Below are positions 11,909 through 21,279 of a stretch of 64,000 nt of DNA, one piece after another. The notes under the pieces are model-generated. The model saw only the letters and a list, made by a program, of their open reading frames with translations. It was not told where the DNA came from and did not search any database. The translations under genes and the position numbers were made by a program. The DNA is from Volutella citrinella (lineage: Eukaryota; Ascomycota; Sordariomycetes; Hypocreales; Nectriaceae), in NCBI GenBank assembly GCA_034401135.1, contig JAWZSP010000009.1, positions 868,001-932,000 on the forward strand, written 5' to 3'. Numbering within the stretch: the first letter of the stretch is position 1; each line of letters begins with the position of its first letter.

Positions 11909-13589
11909 ATGCTTCTCCTCTCGCTCCCTGTCCTTTTGGGTGCCGTCGCCTTGAGCGTGGCGCTCTACCTCTGGCGATGCATCTCCTCGCCGCTCTGGAG
12001 CGCCCCGGGCCCGCTCGTCTCCCGGTTCACGTCGGCGGTGCTCATCTGGCACGAGATCCACGCCAACCGCACCCTCTACATCCACTCCCTGCACCTCAAG
12101 TATGGCCCAGCGGTCCGCATCTCCCCCGGAGAGATGTCCTTTACGTCGTACGAGGCCGTCAAGGAGATCTACGGGTCCTCCGGCAGCGGCTATGACAAGT
12201 CGCGGTTCTACGACCTGTTTTCGGGTTTCGGACGCAGGTATGTACCCTGTTAAATATGTCCCTATCTACAGTCTCTGATTTCGTAGGACCATGTTTTCCA
12301 CTTTGGATAAGGCGAGCGTAAGTGTGCCAGCTAGATTTTCGATAGCTCCGGCTGACGGAAACAGCACGCCAAGCGGAAGCGCGTCCTCGCCGACCGCTAC
12401 GCCAACAGCAACGTTGTGAAGCCGGCCTCGCTCGGTGGCATCGAGAGCCGTGCGCAAAAGTTTCGTAACATCTGCGGCGAATCAGCCGGCCAAAAGCCTG
12501 TGGACATTTATGTGAGTTTCATAATAGTTATCAGCGTGACCTATTTCGCTAATGTTCTGTACCAGGCCCAACTACACGCCTATGCCTGTGACGGCGTCAC
12601 TCACCATCTCTTTCAACCGCTAGGCTCCGACTGCCTAGGAAGTGCAAAGGACAGAGAGATCATGCATGAGGTCAACGGCGATTCCAGCCTCCACAGTAAG
12701 TTAACCTTCCAACTGTCTAGACTTGGCTAATGCTCCTCAGGCCGCCTCTTGCAGCATCACGCGCCATTGATTTACCGATGGACGTCTAAGGTTGCGGATC
12801 TCTTCTTCACGCCACAGGCGACTCCACTGGCAGACAACTTCGTCACAGAGAGGCTAAAGGCCGATACAGAAGAGTTTACCCTGCTGAACCGCCTGCGCGG
12901 CAAGCTGGACGGCGACTTTTCCGAGCGGGACATTGCTGCCGAGTGCCGCGACCACATGGTTGCCGGCATCGACACCACTGGCGATGTTCTGTGCTTTCTG
13001 ATGTGGGAGCTATCCCAACCCCGGTCTATCCAGTTCCAGAGAGAGGTTCGAAGGGAGTTTGAGGAATTGCCGGGTGCGGCGTTCGACAAGCTGCCGGTGC
13101 TCGGTGCCGTGGTGCAGGAGGGCCTGCGCTGCTTCCCAGCCATCCCCATGTCTCTCCCCCGCGTCGTTCCAGCCGGTGGTAAGGTCATCGACGGCCTCTT
13201 CGTGCCGCAGGACACGGTCGTCAGCTCGCAGGCGTACTCGGTCCAGCGACACAACGCAGACGTGTTCCCGGACCCGGACACGTTCAACCCCCGGCGGTGG
13301 CTGGCCACCGAGGGAGACGCAGAGAGGAAGCGACACATCTTTGCCTTCTCGCACGGCGGCCGCGGATGTGTCGGCAAACAGTGAGTATTCCCCCTTCAAC
13401 TATGGTGGTAGTCGCTAACGAGACAGTCTTGCCCTGGCCGAGATGAAGTTGCTGCTGCGGGAGATTTACTCCCGCTTCGAGACGGTGCCGGACTTTTCCA
13501 TGGAGGAGGAGGCTATGCGGTTCCACGATCAGATCATTTCTACGCGGCCATACGGCCAAAAGTGCCTGTTGCGGTTCATGCCCGTTTGA
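11909..13589 (+). CDS. Cytochrome P450 monooxygenase
   Basis: Membrane-anchored heme monooxygenase, 479 residues, six exons: 11909-12237, 12287-12317, 12365-12511, 12566-12695, 12741-13380, 13427-13589. Exon 2 is only 31 nt. The N-terminus (MLLLSLPVLLGAVALSVALYL) is an ER signal anchor, followed by the proline-containing WSAPGP hinge. The I-helix has AGIDTTGD (about 286-293), the K-helix ExxR is EGLR at 339-342, the PERF-type segment is FNPRRW, and the heme loop is FSHGGRGCVG with Cys422 as the thiolate ligand. All catalytic signatures are present, so it should be active. Start chosen because it begins the anchor. Family and substrate cannot be told. Neighbours (Zn2Cys6 factor, alpha/beta-barrel protein, dioxygenase-like enzyme) suggest oxidation of an aromatic or a secondary metabolite. 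Confidence 0.92.
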
Positions 13590-13752
13590 GCTGCTTAACC
13601 TAGAAGATTACTACTACATGGTTGCGCTTGACTTATACAACGGGGAACTCGATAGATCATAGATTGTAAATGACTTTGACCGTTGAACCTATTCGCAAAG
13701 GATTTTACATTACTATCTCAAATAAACAGCAGACCATCACCTAGAAGCCCCG

Positions 13753-14514
13753 TCAAAGTCGTGATCGCGGATATGTCTTTGGGGGCTCCTCCTTGCGCTT
13801 GCTCTCTCGCGAGTGGTCAAACTGCACGTGGCCATACTCCCGCCAGCCCTTGTTGCCCTTGCGGAGGATGATGTGGTGCTTGGCAAAGTGCTTAGTGTGG
13901 TGGTAGTCGTCGTGGTGCTTGATCGTCTCCCAGCCGACGTAGACGATATAGCAGTTGTGGTGGCCATCGACCGACTCGAGCACGCGGCCGCCGGTGACGC
14001 CCATGCAGCCATCAACGTGGGGCACAATGTGCGTCCACAGTGGCCAGGCGCCGGCGTGCCAGGCCTCATCGGTGCTCAGGTAGACGGCGGTGCCGTTGAA
14101 GGGCGCGCCCTTGCCGAGCGCCTTGCTGTTGGGGGTGAACTCTTGGATGAAGGCGTGGCGCGCAAAGGGGGTGCTCGAAGGCACAGCAAGCTTCTTGAAG
14201 ATGGACTGGAGCGTGGCGTACTCGGGCGTCTTTGCAAAGTCCTGGTGCTGCGAAAGATGGTCCCTCACTAGACGCACGGTCAGCTTGGAGTATTCGCAAA
14301 GAAGGGCACCCCGGCAGCGGCACTCACCAACGTGGAGCTGGACACTTTCCCAGTCCTCGGGGCTTCTACCCCAGTACAGACGACGGAACCCGTCATACTG
14401 CTCGAGTAGATCCAGGCCCTGCTCCCACAGCTTGCCGGCCTCGGATGCCGGGTCCTCAATGGCCGTGTCCTTGCTAATCGTAAGATAGTTGATCTGAGTC
14501 GCCGGCAGAGACAT
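13753..14514 (-). CDS. Dimeric alpha/beta-barrel (ABM-like) protein
   Basis: 233 residues after removing a 60-nt intron at 14268-14327 (GTGAGT donor, CTGAC branch, TAG acceptor). The intron is a multiple of three and free of stops, so the unspliced message stays open, but splicing restores a smooth VQLHVVRDHLSQHQDF segment. Two stretches of the form Trp/Val-strand followed by His-containing helix (around the splice and near YIVYVGWETIKHHDDYHHTKHF) resemble the tandem ferredoxin-like halves of stress-response or antibiotic-monooxygenase barrels. Family members include cofactor-free quinol oxidases, but no catalytic residue can be pinned down. It is head-to-head with the homogentisate-dioxygenase-like gene, sharing a 442-nt promoter, which suggests co-regulation on the same aromatic substrate (inference). 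Confidence 0.65.
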   Translation of the reverse strand: MSLPATQINYLTISKDTAIEDPASEAGKLWEQGLDLLEQYDGFRRLYWGRSPEDWESVQLHVGECRCRGALLCEYSKLTVRLVRDHLSQHQDFAKTPEYATLQSIFKKLAVPSSTPFARHAFIQEFTPNSKALGKGAPFNGTAVYLSTDEAWHAGAWPLWTHIVPHVDGCMGVTGGRVLESVDGHHNCYIVYVGWETIKHHDDYHHTKHFAKHHIILRKGNKGWREYGHVQFDHSRESKRKEEPPKTYPRSRL

Positions 14515-14956
14515 GATGGAGTGGAGGTGAGGCGATGAGTGTTGCGACCCGTGCGCACGAGCAGCGCGGACGGCACCGAAAGGACCCGGAATATGAACTT
14601 TCTCTCAAATGCGCAACAAAGCCGGGGTGTTAAAGCCGAGGCATGCCCGTATGCATATGTCGACTCGATCAGCTGTGGGGTAAAGCGGGGGACCTCGCCG
14701 TCATGACAGTCTGGGGTAAGCGCTCGGCTGGATGTAACCTGGCGTCTGATATCCCGTGAAATGGTTACCGTTTTGAGGGCGGCGGTACGGAGTGACGGCG
14801 TAAGAGGTGGGCTGTTCACGGGATGGGGCCGAAACCTGCCAGGGCTCAAAAAGATGGTATCGCGACGTACTGAGAACGTGTTAGAGCCGAGACATCTCAG
14901 TACGTCCCACGCACCGTCACCAACTATACTATTCACTTCCGCTCGACCTGCTCAAG
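14515..14956. promoter_or_regulatory. Divergent promoter with inverted repeat (barrel / dioxygenase)
   Basis: 442 nt between two divergent ATGs. The strongest element is a perfect 12-bp inverted repeat, GACGTACTGAGA at 14864-14875 and TCTCAGTACGTC at 14895-14906, with a 19-nt spacer. It sits 51-93 nt upstream of the dioxygenase ATG, so it could be an operator or, if transcription starts upstream of it, a hairpin in the 5-prime leader. Confidence 0.6.
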
Positions 14957-16344
14957 ATGGCGCCCGTCACAGACTTCGCCGTCAAGGAAAAGTACACGTA
15001 CCTGGAGGGTCTGGGGAACTACCACAGCTCAGAGGCTCTCCCGGGCGCCAACCCCGTGGCCAACAACACGCCCATCAAGCCGGCGTACGGCCTGCGCGCC
15101 GAGCGTCTCAGCGGCACGTCGTTTGTGGCTCCGCGGGCCCTCAACATGCAGACCTTCATGTACCGCATCGCCTCGTCCCTCGACAAGGAGCCGTATGAGC
15201 CGCTCGAGCCACAGCCCGCGCGGCCGTCGTACCTGTCGCCCAACTCGCACATGTGGCCGCGCATCCCCGTCGACGCCGCCGCCGACTGGATCTCGGGCCA
15301 GAAGCTGCTGGCGGGCAACGGCGACCCGGCGGCCAAGACGGGGCTCGGCATCTGGGTCTGGGCCGTGTCGCGGAGCATGCAGCCCAACACGGCCTTCTCG
15401 TCCATGGACGGCGACGTGCTGATCGTGCCACAGGCCGGCACGCTGGACATCCAGACGGAGCTGGGCAAGCTGCTGGTGCGCCAGAACGAGATCGCTGTAA
15501 TCCCCCGTGGCATGCGGTACCGCGTCGACCTGCCCGAGGGCCCGGCGCGCGGGTACACGCTCGAGCTCTTCCGGGGCCACTTTCGCCTGCCCGAGCTGGG
15601 CCCCATCGGCAGCACCGGCCTGGCCAACGCCCGGGACTTCCAAATACCCGTCGCCTTCTACGACGGCTACCTCAAGGACGGCGTCGCCGTGGCGCATCAG
15701 CGGGGCCCGTACAAGGTGGTGACACGCCAGAACGGACGGCAGTGGGCGTCCTCCCAGCCCAACACGCCCTTCAACGTCGTCGCCTGGCACGGCACAAACT
15801 ACCCGTACAAGTACGACCTGGCGCGCTTCTGCGTCATGGGAAACCTGCTCTTTGACGAGCACGACCCCAGCCTGTACACGGTGCTGACGGCCCCGGCGCA
15901 CGGCGAGCCCGGCAATGGCGTCGTCGACTTTGTCGTCATCCCGCCGCGATGGATGGTCGCCGAGGACACGTTCCGCCTGCCCTACTTTCACCGCAACACT
16001 ATGTGCGAGTTCTTCGCCCCCATAATCAACGCCCAGGATAAAGAGTACCCCTTCAACGGCGGCGCCAAGTTCAAGCCCTTTGCCGCGGGGCTGCACGGGA
16101 GCAACGTGATCCACGGTAGGTTGCCGCCGCCATTTGCGTCTCGATGATGCGATGCAAGACCATGCTAACTCGCCTAGGTGCCACCGAGGATGCCTTTGAG
16201 GCCGCCCAGAACGCCTCAGACGACCCGGAAAAGGTCAATGACGATGGCATGACGGTCTTCTTGTTTGAGACAGAGCTTCCTCTGTACCTCAGCGACTGGG
16301 CCGTGGAGATCAAGGCCGACGAGTTCAAGAAACCGAAGCTGTAA
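14957..16344 (+). CDS. Homogentisate 1,2-dioxygenase-like enzyme
   Basis: 441 residues from exons 14957-16115 and 16178-16344. The whole length fits the homogentisate dioxygenase family (ring cleavage of homogentisate to maleylacetoacetate in Tyr/Phe breakdown; normal size about 440). Visible: YLEGLGNYHSSEALPGANP near the start, VVAWHGTNYPYKYDL with the catalytic-base histidine region, FHRNTMCEF with the iron ligands equivalent to human His335 and Glu341, and LHGSNVIHG with the equivalents of His365 and His371. Unusual: the position of human Tyr350 is Gln, and the PHGPD-type loop reads IHGATED. It is not beside the usual pathway genes (fumarylacetoacetase, maleylacetoacetate isomerase). Iron chemistry should be intact, but substrate may differ, so it may be a paralogue rather than the housekeeping HmgA. 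Confidence 0.88.
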
Positions 16345-16592
16345 ACTTTCTTTTTTAAATGCAAGGGCAATGCTCATGTGGTTTTGCAAGAGCGAGGTTC
16401 ATGTAGTCACGAATGTCACAGTCACGTCAGAGAAGGCAGAGAGTCCATATATATGTCAATGAATGTAGTGCATTTAATTAGTGTACAAGAGAGACCAATG
16501 TCTGTTCAGAAATAAAAACCCAGTCAACCAGTCCAACGCCGAGCCATGGCATGAAATCTATGAACCAATCGCTAAACCCATAATGGTCCGGT

Positions 16593-17342
16593 TTAGTTGA
16601 CAGTGACGTGTCGGGGCTCGTGGGGCTTGGACTTTGGCACCGTGATGGTGAGGATGCCGTCCTGGAGGCTGGCAGTCACCTCGTCCTGCTCAATGCGCTC
16701 GGGGAAGCTGAAGCCGCGGGCGAACTGGCCGATGCTGCGCTCCTTGAGCCAGAACCTCGAGTTCTCGACGGGAGTAGGCTCGGGCTGGGGCGCGGGCTGC
16801 TCCTCGGCGGCCTCAGTCATGGACTCGTCCTCGTCCTCAGAGACCTCGGCCTCGGGCTGCTGGGGCTTCTCGCCCTCAATGACCTCAAAGTTGTCTTCGT
16901 CATCGCTGTCGTCTTCGACAGTAGCCTGGTGAGAGTGGCGGCTGCTGGTGTCGTCGTCGCTGATGGCCTCGGCCACTGGCTCAGGCTCAGCAGCGGGAGT
17001 GGCGGCGGGAGCGGCAACGGGAGCGGTTGCGTAGTTTCGCTCCGTCTTGCCGCGGACGACAACCTGCTGGTGCTCGGGGAACTCAATGGAGATGTCCTCC
17101 TTGCTCAGTCCGGGGAGCTCGCCGTAGAGGTGGTAGGCGCCGTCAGTCTCGCGGACATCGAAGCGCGGCTGCCAGCGGGGGACTGGCGCAGGAGCGCGGG
17201 CGCGGGCGGCGCGGCGTGGGGCGCATCGGGCCTGGCTCTGGCACTTGCTCTGACGAGACTGGTTGTCAATCTCCTCAAAGAGGCGGAAGAGGGGGGCGAT
17301 GGACGCCTCGGTCTGGTAGATGGTGCGAGGGAAGAAGGCCAT
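16593..17342 (-). CDS. hsp30: Hsp30-type small heat-shock protein
   Basis: Alpha-crystallin-type chaperone, 249 residues from the ATG at 17342 (MAFFPRTIYQ, the usual start of this fungal family); an ATG 48 nt upstream is in frame but gives a non-typical leader. Single exon. The alpha-crystallin domain begins near residue 59 (PRFDVRETDGAYHLYGELPGL) and ends with the conserved DGILTITVPK. Between strands it is split by an insertion of roughly 80 residues (about 105-190) rich in Ala, Pro, Glu and Asp, including a DDDTSS and EDDSDDEDN acidic run. Such inserts are known in fungal Hsp30 proteins. It likely prevents aggregation of unfolded proteins during heat stress. Its promoter has a TATA-like element and periodic GAA units, consistent with control by heat-shock factor. 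Confidence 0.93.
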   Translation of the reverse strand: MAFFPRTIYQTEASIAPLFRLFEEIDNQSRQSKCQSQARCAPRRAARARAPAPVPRWQPRFDVRETDGAYHLYGELPGLSKEDISIEFPEHQQVVVRGKTERNYATAPVAAPAATPAAEPEPVAEAISDDDTSSRHSHQATVEDDSDDEDNFEVIEGEKPQQPEAEVSEDEDESMTEAAEEQPAPQPEPTPVENSRFWLKERSIGQFARGFSFPERIEQDEVTASLQDGILTITVPKSKPHEPRHVTVN

Positions 17343-17470
17343 TGTGTGAAGAGGTTGTGGTTGGGAGTGAGACTGAGAGTAGTGAGTCACTGTAAAGGCT
17401 TTGAGGCTGTTGTTGTGAGAGTGTGTGATTGTGATGAGGATTTCGATTCATACGGCGACGAAGCGCCTGC

Positions 17471-17477
17471 TTTATAC
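17471..17477 (-). promoter_or_regulatory. TATA-like element of the Hsp30 gene
   Basis: On the minus strand this reads GTATAAA, about 130 nt upstream of the Hsp30 ATG and some 55 nt downstream of the GAA array. Position and order suit a core promoter. Confidence 0.55.
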
Positions 17478-17529
17478 ACCTTCATCCTGCTCAATTACAA
17501 ATGGGCGCGCCTGTTTGACAGGTGTCCAA

Positions 17530-17572
17530 GAACGGTGTGGAAAGCGCCTGAAGCGCCCCGGAAGCGCTGGAA
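17530..17572 (-). promoter_or_regulatory. Candidate step-type heat-shock element
   Basis: Five GAA units in the same orientation on the plus strand (TTC on the gene strand) start at 17530, 17540, 17550, 17561 and 17570, i.e. spaced 10, 10, 11 and 9 nt. Same-orientation units every 10 bp are the step-type arrangement bound by trimeric heat-shock factor in yeast. It is about 190-230 nt upstream of an Hsp30 gene, and about 260-300 nt upstream of the divergent CCCH gene. Confidence 0.6.
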
Positions 17573-17827
17573 GCTGACAAAATGGCGATGGCGATGAAGC
17601 GTCGCAATCCATGTGCCTGCTAAGAAACTACACTAGCAGCGGAGTGATGCTGCGGGAACTGGGTGGAACCCGCCAGAAGCTTCCGCCGCTATGCCATTTG
17701 ATTTGCAGCACCTGATTGGCTACCCCACCTATCCTGCTCGTGTTGAGGAAGGTGCCTCCTGTACAAGGTACCTTACTGTATTCATCAGCCAAACTCCAAA
17801 TACAGATCATGCACAGCGACCGCCAGC

Positions 17828-19079
17828 ATGGAATCCCGTCGCGAGGAATTCCTTGACATTCGAACGGGTCTAACGAGAGAGGTGGGCCGGGGGTTGGCCA
17901 TGCTCGAGGTTTGGGGACAGTGCCACCCACAAGGCGAGCCGAGCGCTAACCCCACCAGAACACACTCAAGGCTCTCGACAAAGCCGAAGGCGAGCTCCAA
18001 AGGACACGGGACGAGCTAGAAAGCGCCCGGACGTCGACAGCCACGTATTCTGCAAATGCCTGGGGCTCTGCGGAAGGCCCTAGAACGCTGCGGCGGTTTG
18101 TCATAGCTCTCATCAACGCAGATGTTGACGGCCATCCCGTAGGCGGAGCCCACGCCATCTCGCACGCTTAACCGCTTTGGATCTGACAGCTCTCCACAGT
18201 TTCTGGATCGATTCCTCGCCGAGGGGCGCAAGGGCGGCGAGCAGGCGGCCGACGCGCTCCGCAACGAACTGCAAAGGCAGATACGAACGACTGAGAAGGA
18301 CTCCGCTGGAATAGTCGTGCTAGCCAAGGTGTTTGCAGACGTGGAGCGCCTTGGCTCAGCCCTGCAACGTGATGGGAAGATCAACGGCATTACTCGACTC
18401 CGCAACTTCATCGCCGGGTTCAATGGCCGGCACGCCTTCTTCGATTTCGTCGATGTAGGGCACGGGAATGATCGAGTCGCACTCAAAATAAAGGGTATTT
18501 CAACCCTCCAAATCTGCCGGTGCAAAAGCTGACTGCTCAGAAAACTTCTACTTTCACCTAACGGACGCCGATTGCAAACACATCCTGCTCGGATGTGGCC
18601 AGGCCGCCGCCTACACAGAGTGGCTCCGCAAGTATTCCGGAGAGCCGTCCGCAGAACGCATCGCGCTCATAGACAGCTCCTCAATGCACGCAGGCCTCCG
18701 GACTCTCGGCTTCCCTTTAAGACGGCTTAACACAGTGTTTAGCCAGGCCTCGCAGCATACCACCACGTCTCGAATACCATGCGAATCGCCATTGATGGGT
18801 GGAATACTGAGGGACAGCAGCGGGCATCGGATCGACAAGCACATCGAGCCAAACGCGGTGGACCTGGCGCGGCTCCGCAAGGAAGACTTGTGCTACAAGA
18901 AATTCCTCCAGGGCGAGTGTAAAACGCCAAACTGTCAGAAGAACCATAGCCACTCGCCACTGGACAGCGACGAGTTGAATGCATTGTGGTTTCTGGCGCG
19001 GCAGGGGCCTTGTTTCAAGGGCGGCATCGACTGCATTGACCCAATGTGTTTCTATGGCCATTGGCGTGTAGCTCCGTGA
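17828..19079 (+). CDS. CCCH zinc-finger protein (fungal DUF7923-type)
   Basis: 364 residues from exons 17828-17908, 17959-18138, 18200-18494 and 18541-19079. A short coiled-coil (KALDKAEGELQRTRDELESA) is followed by a domain with INADVDGHP ... FLDRFLAEGRKGGEQAADALR that resembles the fungal DNA/RNA-binding proteins carrying a domain of unknown function ahead of CCCH fingers. The C-terminus has two fingers: CYKKFLQGECKTPNCQKNH (C-x8-C-x4-C-x3-H) and CFKGGIDCIDPMCFYGH (C-x6-C-x4-C-x3-H). Probably binds nucleic acid. The first intron donor is uncertain: GTTTGG at 17909 or GTGGGC at about 17882, both in phase. It shares a 485-nt divergent promoter with Hsp30, so it may also respond to heat. Confidence 0.8.
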
Positions 19080-19269
19080 TATTTAGCGATGACAAGCGGC
19101 GCTGTGATGTATCCGATTTCCTACAGGACAATGTATGGCCAATGATTTCCTCGTCTGGCATGGTCATCAAGAGTCCGTGCCATCGTGCAGTGGGATGAAG
19201 ATCCGGAACCCGAAACTCATGCAAGTGTGACGTATCTGTCTCACACACACGTGTCCATCCGGAGCCATG

Positions 19270-19276
19270 TATATAA
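19270..19276 (+). promoter_or_regulatory. TATA box of the FAD monooxygenase gene
   Basis: TATATAA, 86-92 nt before the chosen ATG at 19362. It supports that start region and places the transcription start in the 282-nt gap after the CCCH gene. Confidence 0.5.
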
Positions 19277-19361
19277 CGACCTATGGAAGTAGCTCAGCAA
19301 GTCCGTAGATAACTCAATGCATTGTAGCTACAACCATCGCATCTCTAGACTCTATTTCAGA

Positions 19362-20936
19362 ATGCTCAGAGTCAACATTGTCGGTGCTGGCATCGCAGGG
19401 CTTGCTGCGGCCATCTCCCTGCGCCGTGCTGGCCACCAAGTCCATGTTTATGAGCGGTCATCGATGAACAACGAGATTGGCGCGGCCATCCACGTCCCTC
19501 CAAACGCCAGCCGCTTTTTGATTGCCTGGGGCCTGGATCCTGTCCGATGGCGGTTCGTAACGTCACGGCGCGCAGCTTACGTAGACCCGTTCTCCCTCGA
19601 GACCATGGCAGTTCTTTCCGACGAGAAAACGGCACGCAGAATCGGTGGCTCAGAACTCTATTACGCCCACCGTGTCGACCTTCACAATGCACTCAAGTGG
19701 ATGGCCACGAGGGAGGACAGCCCCGGAACACCAGTGACGGTGCACCTCACGTCAGAGGTTGTGGCTTATGTATGTGGCTAACCCTGGTCTATTCCTCACT
19801 GAAACCGTCAGGATCCTACAGCTGCCTCAATCACGCTCTCTGGAGGGCAAGTCGTCTCTGGAGACGTTGTCATTGGCGCTGACGGTGTTCACTCCACCGC
19901 GATGGAGGCGGTTGGGCACAAGAACAAGCCTGTCCATCCAGAGCACACCAACGTCGCGTTCCGCTTCCTGATTCCCGCCGACACACTGGCAAAGGATGAT
20001 GAAACCAAGTTCTGGAACGACGACCGAGACGGTTGGGCAAGGGTGCTACCGCACAACGACACCAGGAGGCGGGTCGTCTGCTACCCCTGTCGGGAGTGAG
20101 TAGCGCCTCGCCTCGACCGACTTCCCGGCTGATTTGCTAGCAATGAAATCCACAATTTTGTCTGCCTCGTCTATGACAAGGAGGCTCAATATGGGACAAA
20201 GGAGGGTATGTGGCTCACTGCTTCGCCGGTCTCGCTAACAACTACGCAGACTGGCTTGCCGGTGTGGATGTCTCGCATGTCATTGAAAAGTTTTCCGACT
20301 TCAACCCGAGACTACTCGCTGTGATAAGGTAGGTCCCTTGAAATATCACGGATTTTCTGACTAGTCTTAGAAAAGCAACAGAAGTGAAGCGCTGGCCTCT
20401 GCTATATCGCCCGCCGGCGTCAACCTGGGTTAGGGGTCGGATGGCTCTGGTTGGCGATGCTGCACACCCCATGCTTCCGCGTGAGTCATGTCGCCCGGCA
20501 CCAGAAGAACTGGCTGACAGTCTGTAGACCAAGGGCAAGGTGGCGCAATGGGCCTCGAGGATGGGCTATCGCTGGGGATCGCTCTCCACGGCTGTCCTCC
20601 AACCTCGGATGAGATTGGACGACGCCTGGCCATCTACGAAGGCATTCGGCGAGGCCGCGCAAGTGTGATGCAAATATTGAGTAATATCGGACAGGACCAG
20701 GTGCAACTGATTCACCAAGAGCTGAAGCAATATATGCCGGCGGAGCAAGTTCCAAGTATGATATCCCTCCTTATATGCGGATCGCTCTGACATGAATCCA
20801 TGTAGACAACCCTGCAGAGATCTCCAAGTACAACTATGGCTATGATGTGGTTGAGGAGAGCGAGCGGACGATGAAGGAATATAATCCAGAGTTTTGTCTA
20901 CCGCTCGACTTTTTTGATACCAAAGTGGTGGGCTGA
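19362..20936 (+). CDS. FAD-dependent monooxygenase (salicylate hydroxylase-like)
   Basis: Flavoprotein aromatic hydroxylase family, 434 residues in seven exons: 19362-19769, 19812-20095, 20141-20205, 20250-20328, 20371-20480, 20528-20755, 20806-20936. All six introns are 42-50 nt. The start gives the dinucleotide-binding fold immediately: GAGIAG at 8-13. The second FAD contact is [18 protein letters not shown], with Gly307-Asp308. [10 protein letters not shown], the conserved NAD(P)H/FAD motif, lies in exon 2. All signature elements are intact and the length is normal, so it should be functional. The substrate is probably an aromatic carboxylate or a polyketide-like ring, but sequence does not decide. 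An upstream ATG at 19317 only adds an atypical 15-residue leader. Confidence 0.9.
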
Positions 20937-21279
20937 GTCTCCGATTGTGCAGCTGAGATCTATGGTATCGATGAACCATCCGCTCACAATCTGACCCCAC
21001 CACTTCCATGTTACTTGGATGCATCACAAATCGACATTTGAAGCCCATGGCCAAGTCTTTGCTTTTTTCTTGGCTCTCTAGTGACTCTGTGCCCCGCTGC
21101 GTCGCTGAACGGAGCCAATATCGGATGGACTAGGCGCCCGTGTCACACACATTACCTGATCTAGGGTAGCGTTGGTGGCTGTGCCAGGCTTAAGCGCCGC
21201 ATTCACGGCGAGGCTGAAGGCTTCACTACGGCTTGTAAACACTCGCCTGAAGGGCCTCCCTTATCGCATATTCTGAGCC
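20937..21279. other. Intergenic region
   Basis: 343 nt between the FAD monooxygenase stop and the F-box ATG, same strand. It holds the terminator of the first and the promoter of the second. No motif was recognised. Confidence 0.4.

Noticed and set aside
15029..16114. 361-codon antisense frame across the dioxygenase
   Set aside because: Mirror of a GC-rich coding exon; no recognisable domain, and the sense protein is clear.
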